This document shows positions 6,261 through 15,424 of a DNA stretch of 23,123 bases, one piece after another; position 1 is the stretch's first letter; each line of letters begins with the position of its first letter. A program made the translations under genes and the position numbers. The stretch lies in contig JAEDIN010000019.1 in the NCBI GenBank assembly GCA_016292445.1, positions 1 to 23,123 on the forward strand. The letters are read 5' to 3'. Below the pieces are notes generated by a model that saw nothing but the letters and a program-made list of their open reading frames with translations, made no database searches and was not told the origin of the DNA. This DNA is from Oscillospiraceae bacterium. Lineage in GTDB: Bacteria > Bacillota > Clostridia > Oscillospirales > Oscillospiraceae.

Positions 6261-9200
6261 TTAGTTATATGGTATACCTTTTCCGTCGTATTTTTCGCCG
6301 TCGAGCGTAACACCCTCGGTCGAGATGACGATATCGTAAACTTTACCGCTGCCGTTTGTCCATTTGACTCTGCATTCAGGGAAGCCCTCGGGAAGAGTAG
6401 GACGGATATACAGCGCACCCGACCACAGCTTGAGCCCCAGAAGCTCCTCGCACACAACACGGAAATACCAGGCTGACGAGCCGGTGTACCATGTCCAGCC
6501 TGCCTCGCCCATATGATCCGGGCAGGTGTAGACATCGGCAGGGATAACAAAAGGCTCAGCCATATAGCGTTTAAGATCATGGGTTTCGGGAATAAGGTCA
6601 CACAAAATACCATAGCCGTCTTTAGACCTGCCCCTACGCAGACAGGCCATTGCAAGCCAAATCGCCGCATGTGTATACTGACCGCCGTTTTCCCTGAAGC
6701 CCGGTCCGTAGCTCTGAACATAGCCAGGGTCGCGCACGCAGCCGTAAAACGGTGGGGTAAAGAGCTTGACGAGCTTGCTTTCGCGGTCATAAAGCGCGGA
6801 AACGGCACTGTCAAGGGCCATGTCGATGCGGCTGTTCGAGGCATCGCTGCACATTGCCGCCCAGCTTTGCACAATTGAATCGATTCGGCAGCATTCGCTT
6901 CCCTTTGCGCCTATCGGCTCGCCGTCGGGCCAGTAGCCGCGCAGATACCAGCTTCCGTCCCATGCCTTGTCCGCGGCATTGCCGCAGGCGGCTGCAAGGG
7001 CGCGGTAGCGGTCCGAGCCTTGTTTACATAACATTACAAGTAAATCGGCAAAGCGTTTCACCGTATGCGAAAAAAACCAACTGAGCCAAACGCTTTCGCC
7101 GCCTATTTTGTCCATGCCGTCGTTCCAGTCGCCGCTGCCGAAGAAAAGCAGCCCGTGCACTCCGACACCACGGTTTGCGCAGCAGTCAACCGCCGCCTTG
7201 GCGTGGTCGAGCACACTTGCGCTTGCCTCGGATCGAAGGGGAGCTTCATATCGGTCGTTCTCATGGGCCTCAAGCGGAGCTGAGTTAACATAATATACAA
7301 GCTCCGAACATATATCCGTGTCGCCGGTTTTTTCAACATACTCGCACAATGCCCACACAAGCCAAAGCATATCGTCCGAGCATCTTGTTCTAACGCCCTT
7401 GTCGCCGTCGGGGAGTGCGTGCCACCAGTGCATGACATCGCCTTCAATATATTGATGCGCACAGCAGTCGAGTATCTGCCGCCGGGCAAAAGCGGGTGAG
7501 ATGAGCAGGAGGTTTACCGCGTCCTGAAGCTGGTCGCGAAAGCCGGTCGCACCGCCGCTTTGATAGACAGAGCATCTGCCCATAAGCCGACAGGCAAGTG
7601 TTTGATACACTGCCCAGCCGTTCATATAATGCTCAAAAGGTACATTTCCGATAAATCCGAGCTTTGTGACCTCGCGCCGCCATGCCGCCTTGACGCTATC
7701 AAGCGCGTTAAAAGCGTTTTCCGGTTTACATAACTCTATTAGCTTGCTGTCATCACAAAAACCGCAGGCAATAACGGACACCGGTTGGCAGTTGAACACA
7801 GCACCGAATATCGGAGCGGAAAGCTCAGCCGTCTTGCCGTCGTAATCGCCTCGCAGCCAAGAGAAAAGGTCGCAGGTCCAGCCGAGTATCGGCGCGGAAC
7901 ACAAAGCTTTGAATTTAAGCTCCGGTAATGCGAAACGACTGCTTGAGGCAATGAACATGGAGTTAACATAATCCGAATTGACCGCAAGGTAGTCGTCCTC
8001 ACTGTCGGAAAGCTGAAGCTCTGTTTTCCATGCGATTTGACCCGTAACCGAGCCGCAGACCTCAATAATAAGCAATCTTGCGTCCACGCCGCAGGGCACA
8101 AATGCCGTACATCTTATGCCCGTTGAGCCGAAGCTTTTTTCCCAAACCGCATAGCCAAAGCCGTAGTGAACGCGGCATGGGACACCGTCGGAGGCGGCAA
8201 AAATGCTGTATCTACCGTTGGGCGTAATATATTCAAGCGTCTCCGGTCCGTGCACGGCATAGGGGTCGTTTACCCAGCGGTTAACGCGCATTTCACGGGA
8301 GTTTTTAAGCCACATATTTCCCATGCCGCAGTCCGTGGCGTAATAGCCGAAGGAGCCGTTGGTCAAAATGTTTGACCAGACCTTCGGCGGAAGTGCACGG
8401 TTTACATAAAATACGAAGCTGTTTTCGCCGTCGTAGTTGAATTTCGGTATGCAGTCGGGTTTTCTCGGCTCTGAAAAGGGAAATTGATAGCTACAGTCCG
8501 TTCTGCGCTCGGAGCTTTCTGCACCGATGATGACAGAAGCGGCGGCCAGTATATCCGCTTGCGCCGAAACAGGGAGAATGCGTATTCCGCCATGCGTTCC
8601 CATGAGTGCCTCAAGACCGTGAGAAGCGAGAATATCCCGAACGCATCCGTAAATCGGACGACGGTATTCGCCGCCCTCATCGGTCAGAAAAACAAGGTCG
8701 GCAAAAACTCCGCAGGAGCGCAGAAGGCAAAACTGCTTTGTGAGCGATACGGCCGTTTCTCGGCTGACCTCATCATTCGGGCAGGCGATTATCGGCATAT
8801 CGCCGGACACCCCGTACTGCCACAGCTTTTGCTTAGAAATAAAGGGTTTCTCGGCAGTTCTGAACCATAGCGGCTTTATCATCGACATGGCAAGATCCAT
8901 CTCGCGGGAGTCCATTCCGGTAAGCGATGCGCAGGCAGACGGCATTGCGCCGAACTCGGCAGGTCCGATTGCAAGCATATGCTGCGCTCCGGCATATGCC
9001 TCGTCGGGCGTGAAGGCGACGCACATGGCAAAGCGCGTCTCGACGCGTTCGCCCTCTTTGAGGGAAAACTCCGTTGTGCCGGTCACAAAGGGCGCAGATA
9101 AATGCGCGTAGTCGCCGTTTCTGTCAGCCCGAAAGCTCATTTTTCTGTCGCAGGCAATGCAAAGCCATACCTCGTGCTGCCTGCCTCTTGCTAATCTGTG

Positions 9201-12200
9201 AAGCAAGAGGCAGTTGCCGTCGGAGTGGGCATCGATACCCAATCTCCAATACGCTGGATGGTTAACATAATCATTATAATCTGCAAGCACCGGCTCAAAT
9301 GAAAAGGAAAGCCTTGCGCTTTCAATATCGCGCTTTGCGCTTACCTCGGCAAAGCGCAGCTCGCCGTTTTCGCCGCCTGCCGTTGCAACGCTCGATTTTA
9401 GGATGAAATCATCGGCGTTGAGCGTGTAGCTGCACGCCATTTCGCTCAGCTCCCATATGAAATCACCTGCTCCGGGTTCGGGCAAAAGAGAATAGCTTCT
9501 GTCGTCGTATTCGAGCCTGATCTCAAAGCCGTGACCCTCGCCTAACTGTCTGAACGGCGGCTTATAGACAAGCGTTTCGCCGCAGGAGGATGCGGAAACA
9601 CCGCTTTCGGTTAACATAACATTGTATATGCCGTTTGACAGGACTGCACAGCTCGGATTTTCAAAGTCGATGTCCTCGCCGCGCTTTGCCCACTGCTGAC
9701 CGGCGATCCTCTGCGGCTTTTCAAAGCCGCCCTCGCCAAGCTTCAGCACCGTGGCATTCACGGGGAGCTTTTCTTCAAGCAGACAGCGGTATGCGTGCAT
9801 TCTTGCGTCAGCCATAAATCTGCGCTTGACAATACCGTCTGACAGGCAGTTTGCGATTGAGAGCATACTCATGCCCAGATGATGCGCCATGTAGCAGCGC
9901 ACCGGTTCTCCGTCGGCGTTTCTGCATCGAGAGGGGGTAAAGTCTATCGCCTCTATGAAACCGTAGCGGCCTTTTGCACCGGCGGAATCGAGCCTGCGCA
10001 GATTGCTCACTGCGGCAAAGGGCTCGATGTTCAGCGCAAGAAAGCTTGAGTACGGCGATATTACAAGCTCACTGTCCTGCCCGCGTTTAAGCGCAAGATG
10101 CGCGCAGCCGTGCGCCTTGTATCGGTAGTTGAGCGCAGGGTCGAGTGAGAAAAATGCACTTTCGGAAATGCCCCATAGCTTTGAATGGGTTTGCCTGTGC
10201 TTTTGAACGAACATACAGTATTTCGTCGTTTCATACATGAGGCTGTCACGGACAAGCGGCAGAAACAGCTCCGGCATGAGGTACTCAAACATCGTACCCG
10301 TCCAGCTTGCCATGCCCTGATAGCCTGCGTAAGAGCGCATTGCTCTTGAGAGCCTGCGCCAGTGACTTCTCGGAATATCGCCCTTTGCGACGGCAAGATA
10401 GCTCGTCAGCCTCGCCTCGCTTGCCATTAGGTCGTAATAGCTGTCGGAAGCCTTAGACTTTTCAAGGTCAAAGCCGATATAAAACAGCTTGCGGCTTTTG
10501 TCAAAAAGCACGGAGAAATCCATAGGCTCCATGAGCTTTTCAACACGCCGTGCAAGGTGTGTGCGATTGTAGTCGTACAGACCGTTTTTGAGCGTCAGCA
10601 GGCAGGCATAAAGATTACCGCTGTCAACGGTGGAGATATATTTAGGCTCAAGACAGCGGAGTGTTCTCGTGTCGTACCAGTTGCTTAAATGCCCATAAAA
10701 CTTCGGCATTTTTTCAAGCGTCGTGAGCATTTTTTCTATTATCTCAAAGGCCCTGCCTGCTTTGTCGATACCGAGATCGACGGCGCAAAGCGCCGAAACA
10801 AGCGCAAGACCGATATTCGTGGGAGAAGTGCGGTGAGCGATGCCGACAGGCGGCTGCTCCTGATAGTTGTCGGGAGGCAGAAAGTTATCCTCGGCGGTGC
10901 AGAATTTATCGAAATATGCCCATATGCTCTCGGCGCACTCCGACAGATATGCCTTTTTGTCGGCAGGCAGCACCTTAACGGGCTTTGCCGGAAAGGTGAG
11001 CGCAAGAGCAGCCAAGGGAGCAACTATCCACAAAAGCCCGACGGTTTTAGCAAAAATGCCGGTCGAGAAAATGAGCAGTGCAAGTCCCGATATCGGTGCA
11101 AACCACATATTGAGATAGTAGGAGGCAACGCTGCGTTTTTTGCGCTCACTTTGAGCGGCAGTCTCCCATTCGAGCAGGTTTTTACGGCTTATTCCCATAC
11201 GCCACAGCGATACCGCCGCCGCGCTTAAACATATCCATGCCTCATAGGGCAGGAACCAAAGCCTCAGCACCGTCTGAATAAGAGCGGCGGAAACGCCCTT
11301 GAACAGCCTGCTTTGATATTTGACATGGCTGTCCGAGCTTTTGCTCGTGCCGAACTCTGTAAGCGCAATGAGAAGCCTTGCGCCGAGGGCAAGAAGCGCC
11401 GTCCATGCCGCAAGCATGAGGGCATGGCCGGACAGCAGCAGACCCAAAAATATGGCGGCAAAGCTGAGCGGAGCAACCAGACTGCGCCGCAGAGAATCAA
11501 AGAGCTTAAACCGCTCAATATCGGTCATGGAGGCATCGCGGCTGAATATCCAGCCGGAGTTCTGCCAATCGCCGCGGGTCCAGCGGTGATTGCGCCGATA
11601 GTAGGCGATGGGGGTGGAGGGGAAGGAGTCCGTAAACTCGGTGTCGCTCATATAACCGCCGCGCAGGTACGCACCCTCGAGCGCATCGTGCGAAAGCACA
11701 AGCCCGTCGGGAATGTGTGCGTTTGAACATACATACAGTGCCTCGGCGTCAATAATGCCCTTTCCCGAAAAGCCTCCGGCGTCAAACAAATCGGTGTACA
11801 GCTCGCCGCACAGCACAGAGTAAGGCTCAGTGCCGCCGACACCGGCGAATATGCGCGAAAAATCCGTTTTTCCGACGGAGGAAAGCTCATAGTTCATTCG
11901 CGGGTGTATGATGCCGTGACCAGCCGTGACGCAGGCATTTTCCCTGTCAAGCTTAGGCTTGTTGAGCGGGTGGGTTATCGCGCCTATGAGTTCGGATATC
12001 GAGTCCGGCGTGGGGTTGGTGTCGCTGTCGAGGGTGACGATGTACTTTGTACCCTCAAGTCCTTTGCCGTCGCCGGTCGAGATTACGAGTTCGCTTTTCT
12101 TGCCGCACAGCATTGCCGCCAGCGCAAGCACCGCACCCCTCTTGCGTTCAAAGCCACAAAAGCGGTGTCTGCCTGCATCCTCGGTCCTCGGTCGGGTGAA

Positions 12201-13481
12201 AAGATAAAAGCCGCCGCCATATTTTTCGTTGAGCCTGTTAACCGCATCGGCGGCACTTTGAATAAGCGGAGCGTCATTTTCAGTCACCGCACAGGCAGCC
12301 TCGGGAAGGTCGGCGAGAATGCCGAACATGAGGTTTTTTCCGCATCGGCGGTTGGTGAGATAAAACTCCTCAATACGCCGTGCAAGCTTTTGCCCCGAAT
12401 CCTTGTCGGACAAAAGCGCGGAAATTACGCAGACGGTTTTCGCATCATCACCGACACCGTCTTTAAGCTCAAGCCTCGGCATTCTGCGCGGCGGCACGGC
12501 AAGCAAAATTAGATAGTCCAGCAGATTTTTCGTAAGCTCGGAGATGGGCAGAAGCAGCAAAACCGAGGCAATAAAGCTGTGCGACAAAAAGCCGCATAAT
12601 ATCGTCAGAAACAGCGTAAGCAGCACATTCGCCGCAATGTAGAGAGCGCCGCTGCACTTTTTTGCGTCCTTGCCCAAAGGCTTCGTGAAAAGGTAGTAGC
12701 CAACATGACGGGCGTCACCCTCGGATTGGGTACACAGCTTCAGAATGTGCTTTGCAAGGTAATGCTCCTCCATGGAGTTTGCTTTGGCAAGCTGCGAAAG
12801 CCGCTCACGGTAATACGCGCGGCTCAAATCGTCCATTTGGGGGTATATGCCCGAGGGATCGGCGCAAAGAAGCTTTTCGGAAACATCGACCGATTCAAGC
12901 AGGTATTGCATATCAAGACCGCCGACAAGCCTCAGCGAGGTGAAAACGGCGGCAATGCCGTCGGTAAGCTGCTCGGGTGTGTTGGTTTTCAGAAGCTTTT
13001 CACACAGCTCGGCAAGGCGCAGAATCAAAGCAGCGCGCAGTGCCGCCGGAAACAGGTACAGCTCCTTTCGCGGCAAAACGGAAACGCTTTGAAAACCGTC
13101 TAAAAACAGCCTGCACCGCTCCTCGGTTACCTTACCGAGACCGCAAGCTACAAGCGTTTTGCATATTTCAAGCAGTATGGCGCCGACATCCGAGCCGCGT
13201 AAAGACTTTTCCTTTGAAAAAGCGGCAATTGCGCATTTCGCCTCGCGCTTAGCAATGTAGCGGTTGTCCAAAAGCCACTCGCAGGCAACGGGAACGCTCA
13301 CCGCAGAGCCGAATCTGGCTTCCACCTTTTCGTAGGCTGCGTCTATATCGCGGACTGCGGAGTTGAGTTTGCTTACGAGTGCCTTGGCGGGAACAGGCTC
13401 GGTTTTTCTGTTTAATCTTGCCGTCTGCTCTGCAAGGGCGAGAAGCCTGTCATCTTCAATGTATCTGCCCTGTATACTCAT
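6261..13481 (-). CDS. Cyclic beta-1,2-glucan synthase-like protein (GT84-GH189-GH94)
   Basis: This 2406-residue membrane protein has the domain order of cyclic beta-1,2-glucan synthases (NdvB/ChvB/Cgs; a Thermoanaerobacter homologue is known). Residues 1-270 are a helical N-terminal region. Membrane segments lie near 280-335 and 664-830. Between them is a GT84 transferase domain with Asp485-Ser-Asp487 and RNHRW ending at Trp634. Residues about 860-1270 resemble the glucoamylase-like/GH189 cyclising domain (MASWTGTMFEYLMP, CYMAHHLGMSMLSI). The remainder carries two GH94 beta-sandwich regions (about 1280-1500 and 1720-1930) and an alpha-barrel with GFRDQLQDA and GDWNDGM (Asp2118-Asp2121), the region of the GH94 catalytic acid. 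By analogy it polymerises UDP-glucose, trims the chain by phosphorolysis and cyclises it. The ATG has GGAGG 8 bases upstream. No exporter gene is nearby. A related beta-glucan enzyme is possible; no frameshift is seen. Confidence 0.85.
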   Translation of the reverse strand: MSIQGRYIEDDRLLALAEQTARLNRKTEPVPAKALVSKLNSAVRDIDAAYEKVEARFGSAVSVPVACEWLLDNRYIAKREAKCAIAAFSKEKSLRGSDVGAILLEICKTLVACGLGKVTEERCRLFLDGFQSVSVLPRKELYLFPAALRAALILRLAELCEKLLKTNTPEQLTDGIAAVFTSLRLVGGLDMQYLLESVDVSEKLLCADPSGIYPQMDDLSRAYYRERLSQLAKANSMEEHYLAKHILKLCTQSEGDARHVGYYLFTKPLGKDAKKCSGALYIAANVLLTLFLTILCGFLSHSFIASVLLLLPISELTKNLLDYLILLAVPPRRMPRLELKDGVGDDAKTVCVISALLSDKDSGQKLARRIEEFYLTNRRCGKNLMFGILADLPEAACAVTENDAPLIQSAADAVNRLNEKYGGGFYLFTRPRTEDAGRHRFCGFERKRGAVLALAAMLCGKKSELVISTGDGKGLEGTKYIVTLDSDTNPTPDSISELIGAITHPLNKPKLDRENACVTAGHGIIHPRMNYELSSVGKTDFSRIFAGVGGTEPYSVLCGELYTDLFDAGGFSGKGIIDAEALYVCSNAHIPDGLVLSHDALEGAYLRGGYMSDTEFTDSFPSTPIAYYRRNHRWTRGDWQNSGWIFSRDASMTDIERFKLFDSLRRSLVAPLSFAAIFLGLLLSGHALMLAAWTALLALGARLLIALTEFGTSKSSDSHVKYQSRLFKGVSAALIQTVLRLWFLPYEAWICLSAAAVSLWRMGISRKNLLEWETAAQSERKKRSVASYYLNMWFAPISGLALLIFSTGIFAKTVGLLWIVAPLAALALTFPAKPVKVLPADKKAYLSECAESIWAYFDKFCTAEDNFLPPDNYQEQPPVGIAHRTSPTNIGLALVSALCAVDLGIDKAGRAFEIIEKMLTTLEKMPKFYGHLSNWYDTRTLRCLEPKYISTVDSGNLYACLLTLKNGLYDYNRTHLARRVEKLMEPMDFSVLFDKSRKLFYIGFDLEKSKASDSYYDLMASEARLTSYLAVAKGDIPRSHWRRLSRAMRSYAGYQGMASWTGTMFEYLMPELFLPLVRDSLMYETTKYCMFVQKHRQTHSKLWGISESAFFSLDPALNYRYKAHGCAHLALKRGQDSELVISPYSSFLALNIEPFAAVSNLRRLDSAGAKGRYGFIEAIDFTPSRCRNADGEPVRCYMAHHLGMSMLSIANCLSDGIVKRRFMADARMHAYRCLLEEKLPVNATVLKLGEGGFEKPQRIAGQQWAKRGEDIDFENPSCAVLSNGIYNVMLTESGVSASSCGETLVYKPPFRQLGEGHGFEIRLEYDDRSYSLLPEPGAGDFIWELSEMACSYTLNADDFILKSSVATAGGENGELRFAEVSAKRDIESARLSFSFEPVLADYNDYVNHPAYWRLGIDAHSDGNCLLLHRLARGRQHEVWLCIACDRKMSFRADRNGDYAHLSAPFVTGTTEFSLKEGERVETRFAMCVAFTPDEAYAGAQHMLAIGPAEFGAMPSACASLTGMDSREMDLAMSMIKPLWFRTAEKPFISKQKLWQYGVSGDMPIIACPNDEVSRETAVSLTKQFCLLRSCGVFADLVFLTDEGGEYRRPIYGCVRDILASHGLEALMGTHGGIRILPVSAQADILAAASVIIGAESSERRTDCSYQFPFSEPRKPDCIPKFNYDGENSFVFYVNRALPPKVWSNILTNGSFGYYATDCGMGNMWLKNSREMRVNRWVNDPYAVHGPETLEYITPNGRYSIFAASDGVPCRVHYGFGYAVWEKSFGSTGIRCTAFVPCGVDARLLIIEVCGSVTGQIAWKTELQLSDSEDDYLAVNSDYVNSMFIASSSRFALPELKFKALCSAPILGWTCDLFSWLRGDYDGKTAELSAPIFGAVFNCQPVSVIACGFCDDSKLIELCKPENAFNALDSVKAAWRREVTKLGFIGNVPFEHYMNGWAVYQTLACRLMGRCSVYQSGGATGFRDQLQDAVNLLLISPAFARRQILDCCAHQYIEGDVMHWWHALPDGDKGVRTRCSDDMLWLVWALCEYVEKTGDTDICSELVYYVNSAPLEAHENDRYEAPLRSEASASVLDHAKAAVDCCANRGVGVHGLLFFGSGDWNDGMDKIGGESVWLSWFFSHTVKRFADLLVMLCKQGSDRYRALAAACGNAADKAWDGSWYLRGYWPDGEPIGAKGSECCRIDSIVQSWAAMCSDASNSRIDMALDSAVSALYDRESKLVKLFTPPFYGCVRDPGYVQSYGPGFRENGGQYTHAAIWLAMACLRRGRSKDGYGILCDLIPETHDLKRYMAEPFVIPADVYTCPDHMGEAGWTWYTGSSAWYFRVVCEELLGLKLWSGALYIRPTLPEGFPECRVKWTNGSGKVYDIVISTEGVTLDGEKYDGKGIPYN
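7022..9619 (-). repeat. Seven dispersed copies of TTATGTWAAC on one strand
   Basis: On the minus strand TTATGTTAAC occurs at 7284-7293, 7962-7971, 9261-9270 and 9610-9619. TTATGTAAAC occurs at 7022-7031, 7724-7733 and 8400-8409. All lie in the GH94 half of the glucan synthase gene and face the same way. They fall in more than one reading frame (Tyr-Val-Asn in four cases; Met-Leu-Thr, Met-Leu-Cys-Lys and Leu-Cys-Lys in three), so they are not a protein repeat. The flanks are not conserved. Their meaning is unknown. Confidence 0.6.
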
Positions 13482-13508
13482 TAAAATGACCTCCGAAAAT
13501 CACTTTGT

Positions 13509-13522
13509 TGTCATAAATGACA
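13509..13522. promoter_or_regulatory. Palindromic operator candidate upstream of the glucan synthase gene
   Basis: TGTCATAAATGACA is a perfect inverted repeat of 6-base half-sites around AA. It lies 28 bases before the glucan synthase start codon, between that gene and the divergent ylxM promoter. Size and symmetry fit a dimeric regulator site. No clear promoter for the synthase gene could be picked out beside it. Confidence 0.4.
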
Positions 13523-13574
13523 GTTTTGCCGCAAATACTCAAATATATTCTGTTTAGCTGACAAGAGATTTTGC

Positions 13575-13603
13575 TTGACAGGCAGGAATGGGAAGCGTAT
13601 AAT
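13575..13603 (+). promoter_or_regulatory. Consensus promoter of the ylxM-ffh operon
   Basis: TTGACA (13575-13580) and TATAAT (13598-13603) are both perfect and 17 bases apart, 37 bases before the ylxM GTG codon. This suggests strong constitutive transcription of the downstream translation and targeting operon. Confidence 0.9.
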
Positions 13604-13640
13604 CTGTAAAGTAAAAATGATTTACAGGGAGGCGGGCACC

Positions 13641-13988
13641 GTGGAAAACAGCAGAGTGATGCGTTCGATGCTGTTTGATTTTTACGGCGAGCTGCTCACG
13701 GACAAGCAGCGTGAGTACTTTGACCTCCATTATAATGAAGACCTGTCTTTGGCTGAGATCGCCGAGCAGAGCGGCATTTCCCGTCAGGGTGTGTGGGATA
13801 TAATCCGCCGCGCCGAGGCCGCAATGACGGAGATCGAGGATAAAACGGGACTGATAAAGCGTTTTAACGAGCGCAACGCCGCTCTTGCCGAGATACGCTC
13901 GGAGCTAACGGAGCTTGGAGACATGGCAGAGGGCAGAGCACAGGAGCTTGTAAGGAGCATTTCCGAAAAGCTCGATGAACTTGAATAG
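13641..13988 (+). CDS. ylxM: YlxM family HTH protein associated with the signal recognition particle
   Basis: The 115-residue protein belongs to the YlxM (UPF0122) family, which is encoded next to ffh in Bacillota and is thought to modulate the signal recognition particle. A sigma-region-4-like helix-turn-helix spans about residues 20-62 (LTDKQREYFDLHYNEDLSLA, then GISRQGVWDIIRRAE). A long charged helix follows (70-115). I place the start at GTG 13641 because AGGGAGG at 13626-13632 lies 8 bases before it. A TTG further upstream in the same frame falls inside the -35 element and would not be in the transcript. It is followed by ffh after 11 bases. Confidence 0.93.
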   Translation: MENSRVMRSMLFDFYGELLTDKQREYFDLHYNEDLSLAEIAEQSGISRQGVWDIIRRAEAAMTEIEDKTGLIKRFNERNAALAEIRSELTELGDMAEGRAQELVRSISEKLDELE

Positions 13989-13999
13989 GAGGCAACGCT

Positions 14000-15370
14000 A
14001 TGGCATTTGAATCATTATCCGACAAGCTGTCCGCTGCCTTTAAGAAGCTGCGCGGCAAGGGCAGACTGACCGCAGCCGATGTCAAGGAAGCCATGAAGGA
14101 AGTGCGCATGGCACTTCTCGAGGCTGATGTCAGCTATAAGGTCGTTAAGGAATTTACCAAGAATGTGACCGAGCGTGCCACGGGCGAGGATGTCCTTGAG
14201 GCACTTTCACCGGCACAGATGGTCGTAAAGATAGTCAACGAAGAGCTTGTAAAGCTCATGGGCAGCGAAAACCGGCGTCTGACGATAGGCTCAAGGTCGC
14301 CGAGCGTAGTTATGCTGGTCGGACTTCAGGGCGCAGGTAAGACCACCAACGGCGCAAAGCTTGCAGCCTATATGAGAAAGCAGGGCAAGCGTCCGCTGCT
14401 TGCAGCCTGCGATATTTACAGACCCGCCGCTATAAAGCAGCTCGAAACCGTCGGCAAGCAGCTTGATATCCCCGTGTTCCAGATGGGCACGACCAATCCC
14501 GTGGATATCGCCAAGGCAGCCGTTGAGCACGCCAAAAAGCACGGCAACGACCTCGTATTTCTCGATACGGCAGGCCGTTTGCATATAGACGAGCAGCTCA
14601 TGGACGAGCTTCGCAATATAAAGGAAGCGGTCGAACCGGCGGAGATCCTCCTTGTCGTCGATGCGATGACCGGTCAGGATGCGGTGAATGCGGCAAACGC
14701 CTTTGACGAGGCCCTGGGTGTTACCGGAGTTATGCTCACAAAGCTTGACGGTGACGCAAGAGGCGGCGCGGCACTTTCAATCAAGGCGAGCACCGGCAAG
14801 CCGATTAAGTTCATCGGCGTCGGTGAGAAGCTCGATCAGATAGAGCCGTTTTATCCCGACCGTATGGCGTCGAGAATACTCGGCATGGGTGATGTTCTGA
14901 CCCTCATCGAGAAAGCCGAGCAGAGCTTTGACGAAAAGAAAGCTCTTGAGATGGCGGAAAAACTCAGGGCAAACCGCTTCTCGCTGTCGGATTACCTCGA
15001 GCAGATGCGTTCGCTCAAGGGCATGGGTGATTTAAACGATCTTGCCGGAATGATACCGGGCCTTGACGCAAAGGCACTCAAGGGCGCAAAGGTCGATGAA
15101 AAGGGACTTAGCCACATTGAGGCGATAATCCTTGCCATGACGCAGGCAGAGCGCGATGACCCGTCGATACTCAACGCAAGCCGCAAAAAGCGCATTGCCG
15201 CAGGCAGCGGCACAAGCGTTGTCGAAATAAACAGACTGCTCAAGCAGTTTACCGCCATGCAGGGCATGATGAAGCAGCTTTCCGGCAAAAATATGAAGAA
15301 GCTGCAAAAGAAGTTCGGCAAGGGCGGCGGAATGCCGGGGCTCGGCGGTCTCGGCGGATTCAGACTTTGA
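14000..15370 (+). CDS. ffh: Signal recognition particle protein Ffh (SRP54 GTPase)
   Basis: Ffh binds the SRP RNA and the signal peptides of nascent membrane and exported proteins, and delivers ribosomes to FtsY at the membrane. The 456-residue protein is full length. The N domain covers about 1-100. The G domain has GLQGAGKTT at 108-116, DTAGR at 189-193 and TKLDGDARGG at 247-256. The methionine-rich M domain runs from about 300 to the end, with an RKKRIAAGSGTSVVEINRLL RNA-binding segment and a Met-rich signal-peptide groove (QFTAMQGMMKQL). AGGAGG precedes the ATG by 7 bases. The gene follows ylxM closely and is co-transcribed with it. Confidence 0.98.
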   Translation: MAFESLSDKLSAAFKKLRGKGRLTAADVKEAMKEVRMALLEADVSYKVVKEFTKNVTERATGEDVLEALSPAQMVVKIVNEELVKLMGSENRRLTIGSRSPSVVMLVGLQGAGKTTNGAKLAAYMRKQGKRPLLAACDIYRPAAIKQLETVGKQLDIPVFQMGTTNPVDIAKAAVEHAKKHGNDLVFLDTAGRLHIDEQLMDELRNIKEAVEPAEILLVVDAMTGQDAVNAANAFDEALGVTGVMLTKLDGDARGGAALSIKASTGKPIKFIGVGEKLDQIEPFYPDRMASRILGMGDVLTLIEKAEQSFDEKKALEMAEKLRANRFSLSDYLEQMRSLKGMGDLNDLAGMIPGLDAKALKGAKVDEKGLSHIEAIILAMTQAERDDPSILNASRKKRIAAGSGTSVVEINRLLKQFTAMQGMMKQLSGKNMKKLQKKFGKGGGMPGLGGLGGFRL

Positions 15371-15410
15371 TTACTCACGCAGATGCGTTTGTAATATATA
15401 GAATTTTTTG
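15370..15410 (+). other. Imperfect hairpin and T run between ffh and rpsP
   Basis: ATTAC and ACGC pair with GCGT and GTAAT around AGAT, with a 2x2 internal loop (about 15371-15394). A run of six T ends just before the rpsP ribosome binding site. The gap of about ten bases between hairpin and T run argues against an efficient terminator. It may be a weak attenuator or a processing site. Confidence 0.25.
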
Positions 15411-15424
15411 GAGGTGAAATATAA

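Noticed and set aside
6242..12512. Many open frames of 60-210 codons on both strands within the glucan synthase gene
   Set aside because: One uninterrupted 2406-codon frame with recognisable domains covers the region. The others lack ribosome binding sites and known domains.
13575..13640. Upstream TTG start for ylxM
   Set aside because: This TTG is part of the perfect -35 TTGACA, so it lies before the transcription start. GTG 13641 has a well-placed ribosome binding site.
5110..13999. The 12-mer GGAGGCAACGCT found three times (about 5111, 11121 and 13988)
   Set aside because: Two copies encode Arg-Ser-Val-Ala-Ser on the minus strand and the third is the ffh ribosome binding site region. Flanks and context differ, so chance and codon use explain it well enough.
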